Shown here: positions 54,901 to 63,911 of the stretch, piece by piece
Layout of the letters: every line of letters begins with the position of its first letter
Numbering within the stretch: the first letter of the stretch is position 1
NCBI RefSeq assembly: GCF_015706575.1
Contig: NW_024037055.1
Location: 13,182,262 to 13,246,261 of the forward strand
Length of the DNA stretch: 64,000 bases
Direction: 5' to 3'
Source of the DNA: Patiria miniata
Taxonomy: Eukaryota > Echinodermata > Asteroidea > Valvatida > Asterinidae
Made by a program: the position numbers and the translations under genes
Notes under the pieces: model-generated
What the model saw: only the letters and a program-made list of their open reading frames with translations
What the model was told of the DNA's origin: nothing
Databases searched by the model: none

Positions 54901-57404
54901 AGTGGCTGAGTAACAAACCAAGTGTCCTGAAGTCCATCCCTACTGAAGAACGATCCAAGCAGTTGAAGGGTCTTGACCTAAACCTTGATGCTCTACCTGT
55001 TGACAGAGCCTTGGGCGTCAGCTGGGATGTTGAAAGAGACTGTTTGGGATACAAGTTGTCACATAAGGACAAGCCCCTGACGAGACGTGGGCTATTGAGC
55101 ATTGTGTCATCAATCTATGACCCCCTGGGATATGCCAACCCGTTCATCCTGAGAGCGAGACTGCTACTCCAGGAGCTGACAAGAATGAAGCTGGGATGGG
55201 ATGATCCAGTGCCAGAAGAGCACCGACAAATATGGCAAGGTTGGTCAGAAGAGCTAGCAGAGATGAAGGAGTTTGAAGTTAACAGATGTGTGAAGCCACA
55301 TGGCTTTGGCACAGTGACAGAATACCAGTTGCATCATTTTGCAGATGCCTCAGAGAAGGCTTATGGAGCAGTGTCCTACCTTGTCATGAAGAACACCAGC
55401 AGTGAGCTACACAGCAGTCTGGTGATGGCCAAGTCTCATCTAGCGCCATTAAAAACAATGACGATACCTCGTCTTGAGCTTGCAGCAGCGACCCTTGCTG
55501 CTAAGCTTGATGTTGCAGTGAAGAGAGAGTTAGATGTACAGGAACCGATCCACTCGACATTCTGGACAGATAGCACCATTGTGCTGCAGTACATTAGAAG
55601 TACAGACGGGAGGTTTCGCACATTTGCAGCCAACAGGATAGCTACCATACATAATGCATCAGAAGCAAGTCAGTGGCATTATGTAGACACAAAGTCAAAC
55701 CCTGCTGATGACATATCAAGAGGGATGTCAGCCGGTGAGCTTAAGAAGAGCACAAGGTGGCTACAAGGACCAGAGTTCCTCCTAATGCCACAAAAACACT
55801 GGCCGAAGGAACCACAAGTTATGGATCCCCTAAGACAGAGTGATCCGGAGCTTAAGAAAAGCAAGGAGCAAGTGCAGATATTTGCTGTAGATTCCGAAGA
55901 GAACAAGGGGACAGACAAACTACTCCAACACTACTCATCGTGGCACAGGCTGAAGAAGGCTGTAGCATGGATCTTGCGAGTGAGAGAGTACTTGCAGAAC
56001 AAGAATGGACGTGTGCCAAGTGACATGAAGAAGCCACTAACAGTAGATGATCTTGACAAGGCAGAACAAGCAATCATCAGACACGTTCAACGACAAGCCT
56101 ACACAGATGAATACCAGACACTGCACACAACCGCCAACCCTGTGAAGAAATCCAGTCCTCTCTACAGACTGGACCCAAAAATCAACAGTGAAGGAGTGAT
56201 GTGCGTCGGAGGGAGATTGAAGAATTCCAAGCTGCAGACACAAGAAAAACATCCTGTCATCCTTCCAAAGAAGAATCACATTGTCGAGCTATTGGTGAGA
56301 CACTTTCATGCTGTATCAGGTCACTCAGGGAGAGAGCATGTTATGTCGTTGATGAGACAGCGGTACTGGGTGATCGGAGGAAGAACCACAGTACGACAGG
56401 TGTTGCATGATTGTTTTGTGTGCAAACGCCGATCAGCTTCACCCAGCATTCAGAAGATGGCCAATCTACCTGAAGACCGAGTAACCCCTGAGAAACCGCC
56501 ATTCAACTACGTAGGGGTAGACTGTTTCGGGCCATTTTTGGTCAAGCAAGGCCGAAGTCAAGTGAAAAGATACGGCTGTATCTTTACCTGTTTGGCGATT
56601 AGAGCAGTTCACATCGAAGTTCTGCATTCTATGGAGACCGACTCCTTTCTCAATGCCTTGCAGCGATTCATGGCCAGACGCGGTCAACCAGAACTTATCA
56701 GATGCGACAACGGCACCAATTTTGTCGGAGCTGAGCGTGAGCTGAGGGAAGGGATTAAACGATGGAACAAGCAGCAGGTCCACGAGTATCTTCTTCAAAA
56801 GGGAATCAGATGGAAATTCAACCCACCGGCAGCGTCCCACATGGGAGGACCCTGGGAGAGACAGATCAGAACAGTCAGGAAAATTCTGAACACTGTAATG
56901 AAGCAGCAAGTTCTGCATGACGAAAGCCTATCAACCATGATGTGCTTGGTTGAATCAGTGATCAACGGACGCCCACTTACAGTAGTATCTGATGACGCGA
57001 GAGATCCAGAACCCTTGACGCCAAACCATCTTCTCCTGTTGCGTCAGAACAGCGCATTGCCAGTCGATGTATTCCAGAAGCAAGACCAGTTCAGCCGTAA
57101 AAGGTGGCGACATGTGCAGTATCTTGCGGATGTCTTTTGGCGCAGATGGATACGAGAGTATCTACCCACACTGCAGCAGAGAGGCAAGTGGAACGAGCCA
57201 GTACGGAACATTGAGGTCGGAGACATCGTTCTCATTGTGGAGGATCAACCGAGAAACCAGTGGTCCTTGGGGAGAGTCGTCGAGATCTACGCTGGTGAAG
57301 ACAAGCTGGTCCGATCGGCAAAAATAAAGACAAGGTCAACCACACTCGTCAGGCCCATCCACAAGCTATGTCTGATGGAGTCTGCAGAAGCCAAGGAGAA
57401 ATGA
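51960..57404 (+). CDS. BEL/Pao gag-pol polyprotein
   Basis: 1814 residues; the ATG lies 33 bases after the LTR. Order of domains: a charged coiled-coil-like N-terminus (to about 80); a gag-like DUF1759 region from about 172 (LPKAELMCYEGDPLKFWEFW); three zinc-binding knuckles from C394, C427 and C446 (CFNCLRRGHMTSAC is canonical); an aspartic protease with LLDTGSTNTF (D530); Pao reverse transcriptase with ADVEAMFHQV (D868) and YVDD (947-950); RNase H with D1129, E1173 and D1204; an integrase zinc finger (HFHAVSGHSG ... CFVC); the integrase core D1521, D1583, E1633 (VDCFGP, CDNGTNF, GGPWE); and a C-terminal DUF5641 region. All catalytic residues I checked are present and there is no stop or frameshift, so the enzyme set looks intact. 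A single fused gag-pol frame is usual for this family. Confidence 0.96.
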   Translation: MSTTSPSHEDDVKPEDSASQCSHTTSTSSSRRARMEAMVRSAALQAEVEALKEQQELELQELRLHQRRTELQMKTKLSCAEAEAKVYAQFDDEKTTPVSSSQSTPSPPDEDSPSQPDPSPHDDDTSGDTVPYPIEDHQSSTPQETPPPTEAIHEMLRQSKQQQQSLIETLQLPKAELMCYEGDPLKFWEFWRAFEVNVDSTTISNAAKLTRLLHYCKGEARRVIQACSVMESTQGYARAKTLLKERFGNKYKVADAWMKKVTRGQTVSPHDGKAIREMADELKVCYETLQAMGYENEMAHQSFLRDIVERLPNYLRYRWVRKVRDLERKEDRMPKVKDLVAYIDDVAEEENNPVYGTSTWERSRDVPQKRRTQPRQRGSFAVASVPERVVTRECSLCKGEHTLFGCQQFKAKSPQDRLSYAKQERLCFNCLRRGHMTSACRLNRTCTVSGCGRKHTKFLHIPQTMQQREEAASQANTSLDAPVQNGYIDSAAEASCSNVTGAGRTVLPIVPVRVKAAGGSVFIRTHALLDTGSTNTFCTEHLARQLGVEGAKQRLNLTTLDKMGSSIDTTRVSLIVDSGPATDRIELPNVFTKHKINIQSTHMAKMEEIAGLPYLQGIDLPFAGENEVGLLIGQDIPRALMPLEIRRGKAKDGPYAVRTALGWSLHGPVNKVGTTEQNTHATSTFIQGDIGLEEQVHKFWKLEASDTLHDERGMSVNDQRALKMWKGGISIDGGHYQLPVPFKRHPPCLPNNRWLAEQRLQSLARKLGKDDSLRRKYQEGIEDLLKKGYAEEVEKQECQSEDQAIWYLPHHPVFHPMKPDKLRIVFDCAAKSGGVSLNDEVLQGPDLTNKLTGVLLRFRQGPVAFMADVEAMFHQVRVPVEERDVLRFLWWPSGDMTHQPKVYRMCVHLFGGTWSPSCCNFALRQTADDNQDQFSPEAVEIVKRNFYVDDCLVSVESEEKAVNLSDELRNLLQRGGFKLTKWLSNKPSVLKSIPTEERSKQLKGLDLNLDALPVDRALGVSWDVERDCLGYKLSHKDKPLTRRGLLSIVSSIYDPLGYANPFILRARLLLQELTRMKLGWDDPVPEEHRQIWQGWSEELAEMKEFEVNRCVKPHGFGTVTEYQLHHFADASEKAYGAVSYLVMKNTSSELHSSLVMAKSHLAPLKTMTIPRLELAAATLAAKLDVAVKRELDVQEPIHSTFWTDSTIVLQYIRSTDGRFRTFAANRIATIHNASEASQWHYVDTKSNPADDISRGMSAGELKKSTRWLQGPEFLLMPQKHWPKEPQVMDPLRQSDPELKKSKEQVQIFAVDSEENKGTDKLLQHYSSWHRLKKAVAWILRVREYLQNKNGRVPSDMKKPLTVDDLDKAEQAIIRHVQRQAYTDEYQTLHTTANPVKKSSPLYRLDPKINSEGVMCVGGRLKNSKLQTQEKHPVILPKKNHIVELLVRHFHAVSGHSGREHVMSLMRQRYWVIGGRTTVRQVLHDCFVCKRRSASPSIQKMANLPEDRVTPEKPPFNYVGVDCFGPFLVKQGRSQVKRYGCIFTCLAIRAVHIEVLHSMETDSFLNALQRFMARRGQPELIRCDNGTNFVGAERELREGIKRWNKQQVHEYLLQKGIRWKFNPPAASHMGGPWERQIRTVRKILNTVMKQQVLHDESLSTMMCLVESVINGRPLTVVSDDARDPEPLTPNHLLLLRQNSALPVDVFQKQDQFSRKRWRHVQYLADVFWRRWIREYLPTLQQRGKWNEPVRNIEVGDIVLIVEDQPRNQWSLGRVVEIYAGEDKLVRSAKIKTRSTTLVRPIHKLCLMESAEAKEK

Positions 57405-58305
57405 GGTATCAACCTTTATATTGGAGTGCTTTACACCAGTTTTGGAGTACGGAGTAGGCAAGAGGAGAGCATCATTGTGTCATTTGTGGAATTTACACAT
57501 GTAAATGATGTCATGCATTGAAGTATGACAGAGGTGCGAGCCTAGCGCCGCCTCTTTTTTGAGCCTTTGAATTGGCCACACTCCACCCTACATGTATCAG
57601 GCTGAATCGCACACCTGTGGAGCACCGGAACAAGTCAAGAGAGAAACAGTCATCTCGGACAATCGAACATTTCTGAGTTGGACTGCGCAATCTTCGAGAA
57701 CATTGCAAGACATATTTTATCCATGATTGACAATGATCAGAGTGCCACTTTAAGTTTGTCAAATCAAGTGATTTTCAGATTTATGCAAGTTGCATTGAAA
57801 TGTTGCTTAATTGTGTTATAATTGTTGTTATTACTGCATATGATTACTGCCCAAATTGGATCTCATCTTGAAATTCTACTGATTGTGGTAAAACATTTTT
57901 CAAGACACCGTAGGTATGTGATTTGTATTGCATGTGACAGTGTTGCCAATCTCTGAAAATAGTTTGGATTTGATTATGCATGGTTTGAATTCCTTGTGAA
58001 ATTTGCTACTGCTCAAGAGAAAGTTACAGTGGAATTCTGAGTAGATGAAGCACAAATGCATGTATTTCTATCAGATCTGGAGTCAAGTTGTAAAACAAGC
58101 AGTTTTTCTATTTGCAGTTGATTTCCCCATGATGGATCAGTTAATGTTCAGCGTATTATAGCCACATGTTAAAATGTTCATGTTTGTTATTTACTAAAGT
58201 AGCAGTTTTAGAAACTAGTTCATAGTTCAAGTTAAAGGAGCAACATAGTTCAGTGTAATTTTAGTAAATGATCATAATTTAGTATTCTCATTTAAGGGGC
58301 CGGGA
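57405..58305 (+). other. Long 3' untranslated segment of the BEL element
   Basis: Between the TGA and the right LTR lie 0.9 kb with no supported open frame on either strand; the - strand frame at 57511-57762 is unremarkable. The segment ends in a polypurine-like AAGGGGCCGGGA (58294-58305). No envelope-like gene is visible. Confidence 0.7.
58294..58305 (+). other. Polypurine tract candidate
   Basis: AAGGGGCCGGGA directly abuts the right LTR, where plus-strand priming is expected. Two pyrimidines interrupt it. Confidence 0.6.
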
Positions 58306-58608
58306 TGTTGCGGGTAGGAAAGTTTTCCAGTTCGTTCGTGACGTCATAGGCGTAGAATTTTCTTCGTCAACAGAGGGCGCTCTCAGCGCGCCAGCATTGT
58401 CACATATTTGTCAAGTTTGTAGAAATCCGTCAAAAGGTTCCTTTGATTTTGCATCATTATTCGATACGCCCAATGTTATTGAACCGCATTCGCATTCGCA
58501 TTCAACTTCTGAGTGTACAAAACCCGTCACACATTTTGCTATGGTACAATACATGGGAAACAGTTAAATCGTCATCAAAGGAGTCCTTTTTTGTTGTCAT
58601 CCGTCACA
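58306..58608 (+). repeat. BEL element 3' LTR
   Basis: 303 bp, read as identical to the 5' LTR. Followed by the GTAAA duplication at 58609-58613. Confidence 0.93.
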
Positions 58609-58849
58609 GTAAACACAGACTGTATTACCCCCCCCCCCCCCCCCCCACCAGTGAAGTCAGAAAACATCACTTGGGTGGGACTCGAACCCACGACTTCGTG
58701 CTTTCTAGTGCAGAAGTCTTACCATTCTAGATCTGATCGTCCACCGACGGTTCGATTCTGATGTAGCAGCCGGGGGGGGGGGGGGGGGGGGTAAACACAC
58801 TGCGTATACAGTGTTTATACGTCGGTGAATGGCAAAACCCTATATTGAA

Positions 58850-60274
58850 AACACAATTCATTGTATTATTTTAATTCGTAGGAGAAAAGAAAAGGAGTCC
58901 GTCTCTTTGGCAACGGCTGCGAGGAACTCCACCGAAAGTTAGAAAAACGGAAACATGCCAGGTCTGTGGCCGATGAGGGCGCTCGTCAAACAATCTCGAG
59001 ATCTCTCTTGGTGAGGAGGAGCGTGTGGGGCTTCGACTTCGGCAACAACCGTGTATAAACCTCTGTGCATGACTTCGCGTAGTGATGCATAATTCACTAG
59101 CAAACTATACCTGACCGCTAAACGTATTTTTCCCCAAGTGGATCGAGTCAAGCCTTACAAGTGCGCCCTCTGTCGCTGCCAACTTCCCCTGAAATTGAAT
59201 CTTCTGCACCGAAATGATCCATATTGCCGGCGATCCTAGGAGGGGGAGGGGGTGGGGACAGGTGGGACATGCCCCGCCCCACCCCAATATGTTTTGGGAG
59301 ACGCAATGGCGATGTCCCCCAATATTTCTCGCATTGCATATAGATGTTTGTGTTTACCATCCACAGTGACCTTAATTTTCAAAATGTTATTTCCAGCTTG
59401 TCATAACGCAAATGTTTTATAATTCCAACACCCTTTTTGCGTGAATTCATCAGTGAACAGGGAGCACGTTCCCCTGTGCCCCTTGAGGCTTGCTCCCCCT
59501 CCCCCTGCCGTTCCTCCCCCTCCCTGAGGCTCCCCGTGATACGGCCCCTCCCCGCCCGGGGTTGAGGAACGCAGAAAATGATCGTTTCATTGTTAGAAAC
59601 ACGCTGTTAAGTGCCCTCTCTATAAAATAAGGCCCCGCTAAGTGTCCCATACAGATTAAAATGACCATCAGGCCCTTGTGTCTTTTAGCATCATTTCCCT
59701 TCATGTCCCAATTCTCTCAATACCACACAAGATCCAACAAGGACTGCTAATAAGTGATGCTCTTGTTAATGTGAGGCTTGTAAATAATTACTTCACTTTC
59801 GTACGCTTCTGTGTTTTTTTTTAAATGTATATATTATTTGTTTTATGAATGTTTACCTATTTTTTAAGTGATTTTTGTGCTCCAGTTTTAATGCTTTTTA
59901 TGCTCTTGGTCCAAATATCGTTAGAGACTCTTTTTATTTCTTATTGCTGGACAATTTAATGGTACTTTAGTTACATTTTAATAATTAATCAATTTAATAC
60001 ACTAAGCAATACAGGACAATGAGGTTTTCGGCCTATAATGTTTGAAGTAATGATATACCTAAGACAGTGATTTATACATTTCACTGCCGACGTTTTGAGG
60101 ATTCTGGGTATTTTTTTATTTCTATATGGCCGCAGGCACTCGTCCTCTAGAAAAGAAACGGTGGTCATTGCTTCATTTACCCAGCACCATAATAACTAAA
60201 TAATCATTTTACTGTTCCAAAACGCGATATTTTGTTTTAGAATCCTTTCTTTCTTCCTTACAAGTGCAGACTTC
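58850..60274. other. Intergenic stretch
   Basis: No gene is recognised. G- and C-rich tracts at 59236-59285 and 59480-59560 resemble repeat interiors. The remainder is AT-rich. Confidence 0.4.
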
Positions 60275-60540
60275 ATGGCTGAAGATAATCGCACTGCCAG
60301 AAACACCGGGGCGAACCCCCTTCTCTTAGCGATAAGTGTACTGGGTTCTTTAACGTGCATTAGACATTATACAACACACGGGACCTACGGCTTCACGTCC
60401 CATCCGAAGGACGAGCCTAAGTAAGTGCCTTGCTTAAGGACACAAGTGTCCGCGCCCGGGCTCGAACCACGTCACTGTTGCCTCTGAAACACCAGAACAT
60501 GAGTCCGGTGTTCTTAACCGCTAGGCCATGACACTCCTGC
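60275..60540 (-). mobile_element. tRNA-derived SINE with conserved body
   Basis: On the - strand a tRNA-like head (A-box ATGGCCTAGCGG, B-box TGGTTCGAGCCCG) is followed by GACACTTGTGTCCTTAAGC, GCACTTACTTAGGC and a body with CCTTCGGATGGGACGTGAAG. This body type is widespread in metazoan SINEs, from memory. About 265 bp in total. Confidence 0.78.
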
Positions 60541-60960
60541 TATCTCCTGGCTGCCCAAGAGCACTTAGATGCTTAAACAAAACTTAAGAATACAGTAAGG
60601 AAAAAATTGGAGGTCAGAAACAGTTGTTATACTGTTTTTATTCTATAAAAATTCATAACCTCAGAAAAAGTTTCACTTTTTTTCATATGGGTATGTCGCG
60701 TTATGGAAATAAACTCTTCTGTTGTTGCGTAGAAATTAGTGCAACAATAATCCATTTTAAAGGAATGGAATCACATAGCGTACATTTGAGGCGGTGAATG
60801 GCAGTTTATTGATAATGCAAGGGGGCACGAATGTTTCGGTTGGCTGTGAAGTCTGTGGGTGTTTTCGCATTTGAAGGACGTAAATTTTCCACGATGTTGT
60901 CCCTCAATTTTTGGGGGGGAAATTGTCCAAAATGTTCGTGATGCTTCTCAAAACAATATA
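60541..60960. other. Intergenic stretch without features
   Basis: Nothing supported. Confidence 0.4.
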
Positions 60961-61042
60961 GTAATGGTGAAATACGACTGTGTGCGTTTATGAGTTAAAC
61001 ACGATGTCTAACCAGAACCGTTCACTAAGCGTTTATAAGATC
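60961..61042 (+). repeat. SLC22-copy intron segment (duplicate of 43039-43130)
   Basis: Same sequence as at 43039-43130 with a few changes. Here it joins directly to the exon 2 copy, with the first dozen exon codons missing. Confidence 0.8.
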
Positions 61043-61044
61043 AT

Positions 61045-61242
61045 CACAGCTCAGTCCATCTTCTTCGGCGGTGTCCTCGCCGGGTCCTTTAACTGAGCGG
61101 AGCCCTGTTTGATGTATTCGGCCGGAAGACGGTGCTGATCGGCGCCTCGTTCCTGGAGGGCGTCCTAGGGACCTGCCTGGCCTTCGTGTGGAGCTACCCT
61201 GGGTTTGTTGCCCTGTGGTTCTTCGTTGGTGTGTTCGAGCAG
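61045..61242 (+). pseudogene. SLC22 exon 2 copy, frameshifted
   Basis: The nucleotides match exon 2 of the intact gene from the AQSIFFGGVL codons to the GAGCAG/GTACGA donor. The segment encoding FDLVCDRAVLAN is lost. A +2 insertion (CCTTTAACTGAG against CCTTACTGAG) shifts the frame and gives a TGA at once. The MFS signature codons persist in the shifted frame. A dead exon. Confidence 0.88.
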
Positions 61243-61639
61243 GTACGAAGTTTTATAGACATAAGCATTAATCGAGGTTTTTTTTTTTGGGGGGGGAGGG
61301 GAGGGGAGGGGGACAAACTCTCCTTGTGCACAAGATGGCACAACGACAGCAGTCGGATGTGTCCATTCCCTGTCCATGTTGAACAGCGCCCTTGGTTTCA
61401 GATAATGCCCGTGCCATCCTTTCGAATTCCCAGCGGTCGGTAAATTACGCAGATTTTTTTTCTGGCTAGGGTAGGCCTATACCTGCCCTTCATTGCCTGT
61501 CGGCAAACAGTGGCCCTTCGTAGAAATTGATTTGTTCTACCATGGTATAGACCATGTGACATTTTGTTTACAAAATTGGATGTTGTGGTTACGTCATGAA
61601 ACATTTCTACAATAATTATGTCGTCCGCAGGCGGGATCT

Positions 61640-61980
61640 CCACTGATAGCTCGTCAGAGGGCGAAGTCAAGGACAGTGATGAATATGAATAGGGCGAGGG
61701 TATATCCCTCTGCATGACACCTGCCAAAATGTCGAACTCCCCTCTGTCTCTGTCGGGGGTTACCACTTTGGAGCAAGTTTCTGTGTACATCGACTGTATG
61801 GCTCGCAGCGGGTTCGTTCGGACTCCGTATGCCTTGAGTATCGTCACCATCCTCCCTCTGTCGATGGAACAACTGCTTTTCTGAAGTCAATGAAGGTCGG
61901 GACTACTGTCGGGTAATTGCTCTTAACCTTCCTGATAATCGCCTCAGTTGTTGACCTCTTCTCCCTGAATCATGCCATAT
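61640..61980 (-). pseudogene. Decayed non-LTR retrotransposon, copy B, RT palm part
   Basis: On the - strand: FREKRSTTEAIIRKVKSN, FIDFRKA, then ILKAYGVRTNPLRAIQSMYT, VVTPDRDRGEFDILAGVMQ, and in another frame FIFITVLDFAL. These are successive reverse transcriptase blocks (fingers and palm) of a non-LTR element, broken by frameshifts. Confidence 0.8.
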
Positions 61981-62214
61981 TTTCAATGGGGAGCGCCAAT
62001 AAAATCCTACAATCATTCAGACTATATTAACAACAAATGAACCCTTGTCACGACTATTTCTTTAGGGGGAGACCGTGTACATAATCCTTCTTTTTGCTAA
62101 TGCAATTTTTTTTTTACGGAAATTATTTTTTTTTGGGGGGGGGCTAGACATTTTTTTGGGGGGGGGGGGGGGGGGGCTAAAGCCCCCCTTCTAGCCCCCG
62201 TAGAACCGCGCCTG
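61981..62214. other. Insertion-like G/T-rich block in copy B
   Basis: Runs of T and G (62105-62190) separate the two halves of the retrotransposon remnant. Ends are unclear. Confidence 0.4.
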
Positions 62215-63000
62215 TTCCGGAGGTATGCCGTCTGGGCCTGCGCTCTCCCCCTTCTGCAGTGTCGACTTGACCTTGGCCAGCTCAGTGGCGGTGAGTGGTC
62301 CGCCGTCAGTGTTGAGGTTTTGTGAGTATGTAATCACAACGTCATCAGGAAGCTTTGATCGAGCACTTATCTTGACTCGCTCCATCTCCGGAACACACTC
62401 CCTCATCGCCTCATCAGCATTTGCTTTGACAAACTGCTCATACCGATCACTTCGGTTGTCTGATTCCTCCAGAATCTGGAAGCGGTTGTGCACCTCCACG
62501 GCGTACTTCTCTTGTAGGTCTGCTCTTACCGCAACCAGAGGCGTAACAGGGGATTGGGAGCGTAGGGGCGTGGGGAGGGGGCTTGGGATACGTTTGTCGG
62601 CGAATAGGCAACGAGGACGATTTTGACTTGGTTGTTGTCGAACTTGGCAATCAGGATCCTCTCTAAGTGGAGGCAAACCCCCCTCCCCCAAAGAATCCTT
62701 CTGGCAAGAGGGCTGAGAAGCAGTCCCACCCATCCAGTAGCTGCCTGCATGCACTGCATTCCTAGCCGATGAATTGACGAGGTAGCTGCCATTCACTCTC
62801 TCGAACACAAGCGGGTCCGAGTAATATCTCCCCTGCTTCAGCACTCCAAAGATCTCCAATCCACACTCCAGGCGATTGAGGCGACCTCTTCCCCTGGGGT
62901 TTGGGGGCCACCGTCATACTGCCAGGCCGAGACATGACCAGCGCCGCAGCCTGCCGCTTTGCTCCTGTCTACTCCCGGGACTGGAAGTATATGATTTTTG
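62215..63000 (-). pseudogene. Decayed non-LTR retrotransposon, copy B, N-terminal part
   Basis: On the - strand an endonuclease-like remnant (FDNNQVKIVLVAYSPTN) is followed in another frame by VHNRFQILEESDNRSDRYEQ, then MRECVPEMERVKISA and LQKGESAGPDGIPPE, the entry of the reverse transcriptase domain. The order and strand match copy A at 44641-45290. Confidence 0.78.
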
Positions 63001-63669
63001 GTTTTGGGGTTCCAAGCCGTTTTGGGGTTCCAAAGCGCATTTTTACTCCGAAAGGATGATAGATAAATGATAAAGTCTTTGCGACCGCGTTGCTTAAATG
63101 CTTTTTGATCTGAATGTTGTTGGATCAGTTTTCCCACCGTGAGTGAGTTGTTCTGATAATCATCGTATGCGGCGTCAGTCTGATATCAACAACTTTGGCT
63201 CATATTAGATTACATTATTTATAGATTGAAGTAAATAAATGTTTTCCAACAATTTCTCCACGAGTGCAACATATGTGCATTTTCCCTGACGCACGGGTAA
63301 AACGAGAATCGGGTTACCAGTAGAAGACAGTCCGAAGACAAGAAAAACCGCAACATTCCCTCTATTGTCAGCAACTCTAATCCTTAACAACACTTAACAA
63401 TGTGAATATTTGTGGTGTCTGAACGGTAGGGCTATGTAGCTTTACGGTGTAAACTACATCTTTCGCGAGCGTCTGTCGAGCGTTAAAATGCACACAAACG
63501 TGAATTCTGTTTGGGTTATCCACGTATAGCCTGATTTTCATTTTGAAACTTCCCCACATTTGTCTGATAAGTTACTAAGTAATAAAGTTGATTACGCGCG
63601 GGTACCCGATCCTATAATTTGGAACCGGGTCCTGACATCAGCGGTCGGGTAATTGAGTGCTCGATTCTG
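63001..63669. other. Stretch without recognised features
   Basis: No exon 3 copy or other feature is seen between the retrotransposon remnant and the exon 4 copy. Confidence 0.4.
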
Positions 63670-63911
63670 ATCGAAGCGCCCGACAACTTCCTGAAGGATG
63701 ACGACGTGGTCTCGCTTGTAGCTGCACAGACCACGGTGAAGTCACCGTCAAATGTCAACGACAGCACCGGCAATGACGACACGGCGATATGCGACAACGG
63801 GCTTGGAACAGAAGTCAAGATTGACCCCGAAGGGCGCCCTCCAGCTTCTAGAGACACGTTTCGGTTTGCCGAGTTGCTGATCCGAAATGCGTTCATCATG
63901 TTCTATAGTTG
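63670..63911 (+). pseudogene. SLC22 exon 4 copy, 5' truncated
   Basis: From IEAPDNFLKDDDVVS to NAFIMFYSW and the AGTTG/GTGAGA donor this matches exon 4 of the intact gene. It lacks the first 30 or so codons (the VRWLMSKGR segment and its acceptor), has small in-frame deletions in the hydrophilic loop, and a 15-bp deletion in QSTRLF. The frame is open here, but with exons 1 and 2 broken the copy is probably dead. It may continue past the window edge. Confidence 0.85.

Larger units (their letters stand above)
51624..58608 (+). mobile_element. Complete BEL/Pao LTR retrotransposon
   Basis: A 6985-bp element has 303-bp LTRs at both ends that begin TGTTGCGGG and end CCGTCACA. A GTAAA duplication lies on each side, and one uninterrupted 1814-codon gag-pol frame lies between. 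The two LTRs look identical in my base-by-base reading, which means a recent insertion. A primer binding site after the left LTR could not be matched to a tRNA. A purine-rich AAGGGGCCGGGA immediately precedes the right LTR. An unusual 0.9-kb non-coding segment lies between the stop and the right LTR. Confidence 0.95.
51588..58849. mobile_element. tRNA-cored TIR element split by the BEL insertion
   Basis: Its left tip (TTCAATATTGAGTTTTGCCC, then TTCACCGAAGTGTAAA) lies just before the BEL element. The rest, 58614-58849, ends with the inverted partner (GTTTATACGTCGGTGAATGG, then AAAACCCTATATTGAA). Together they form about 38-bp terminal inverted repeats around a - strand tRNA-like core (B-box GGGTTCGAGTCCC complement at about 58677-58690) plus C and G runs. 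Without the insertion the element is about 270 bp. Confidence 0.72.

Noticed and set aside
57511-57762. Envelope- or accessory-type gene after BEL pol
   Set aside because: The frame is 83 codons on the opposite strand, with no signal peptide or membrane span.
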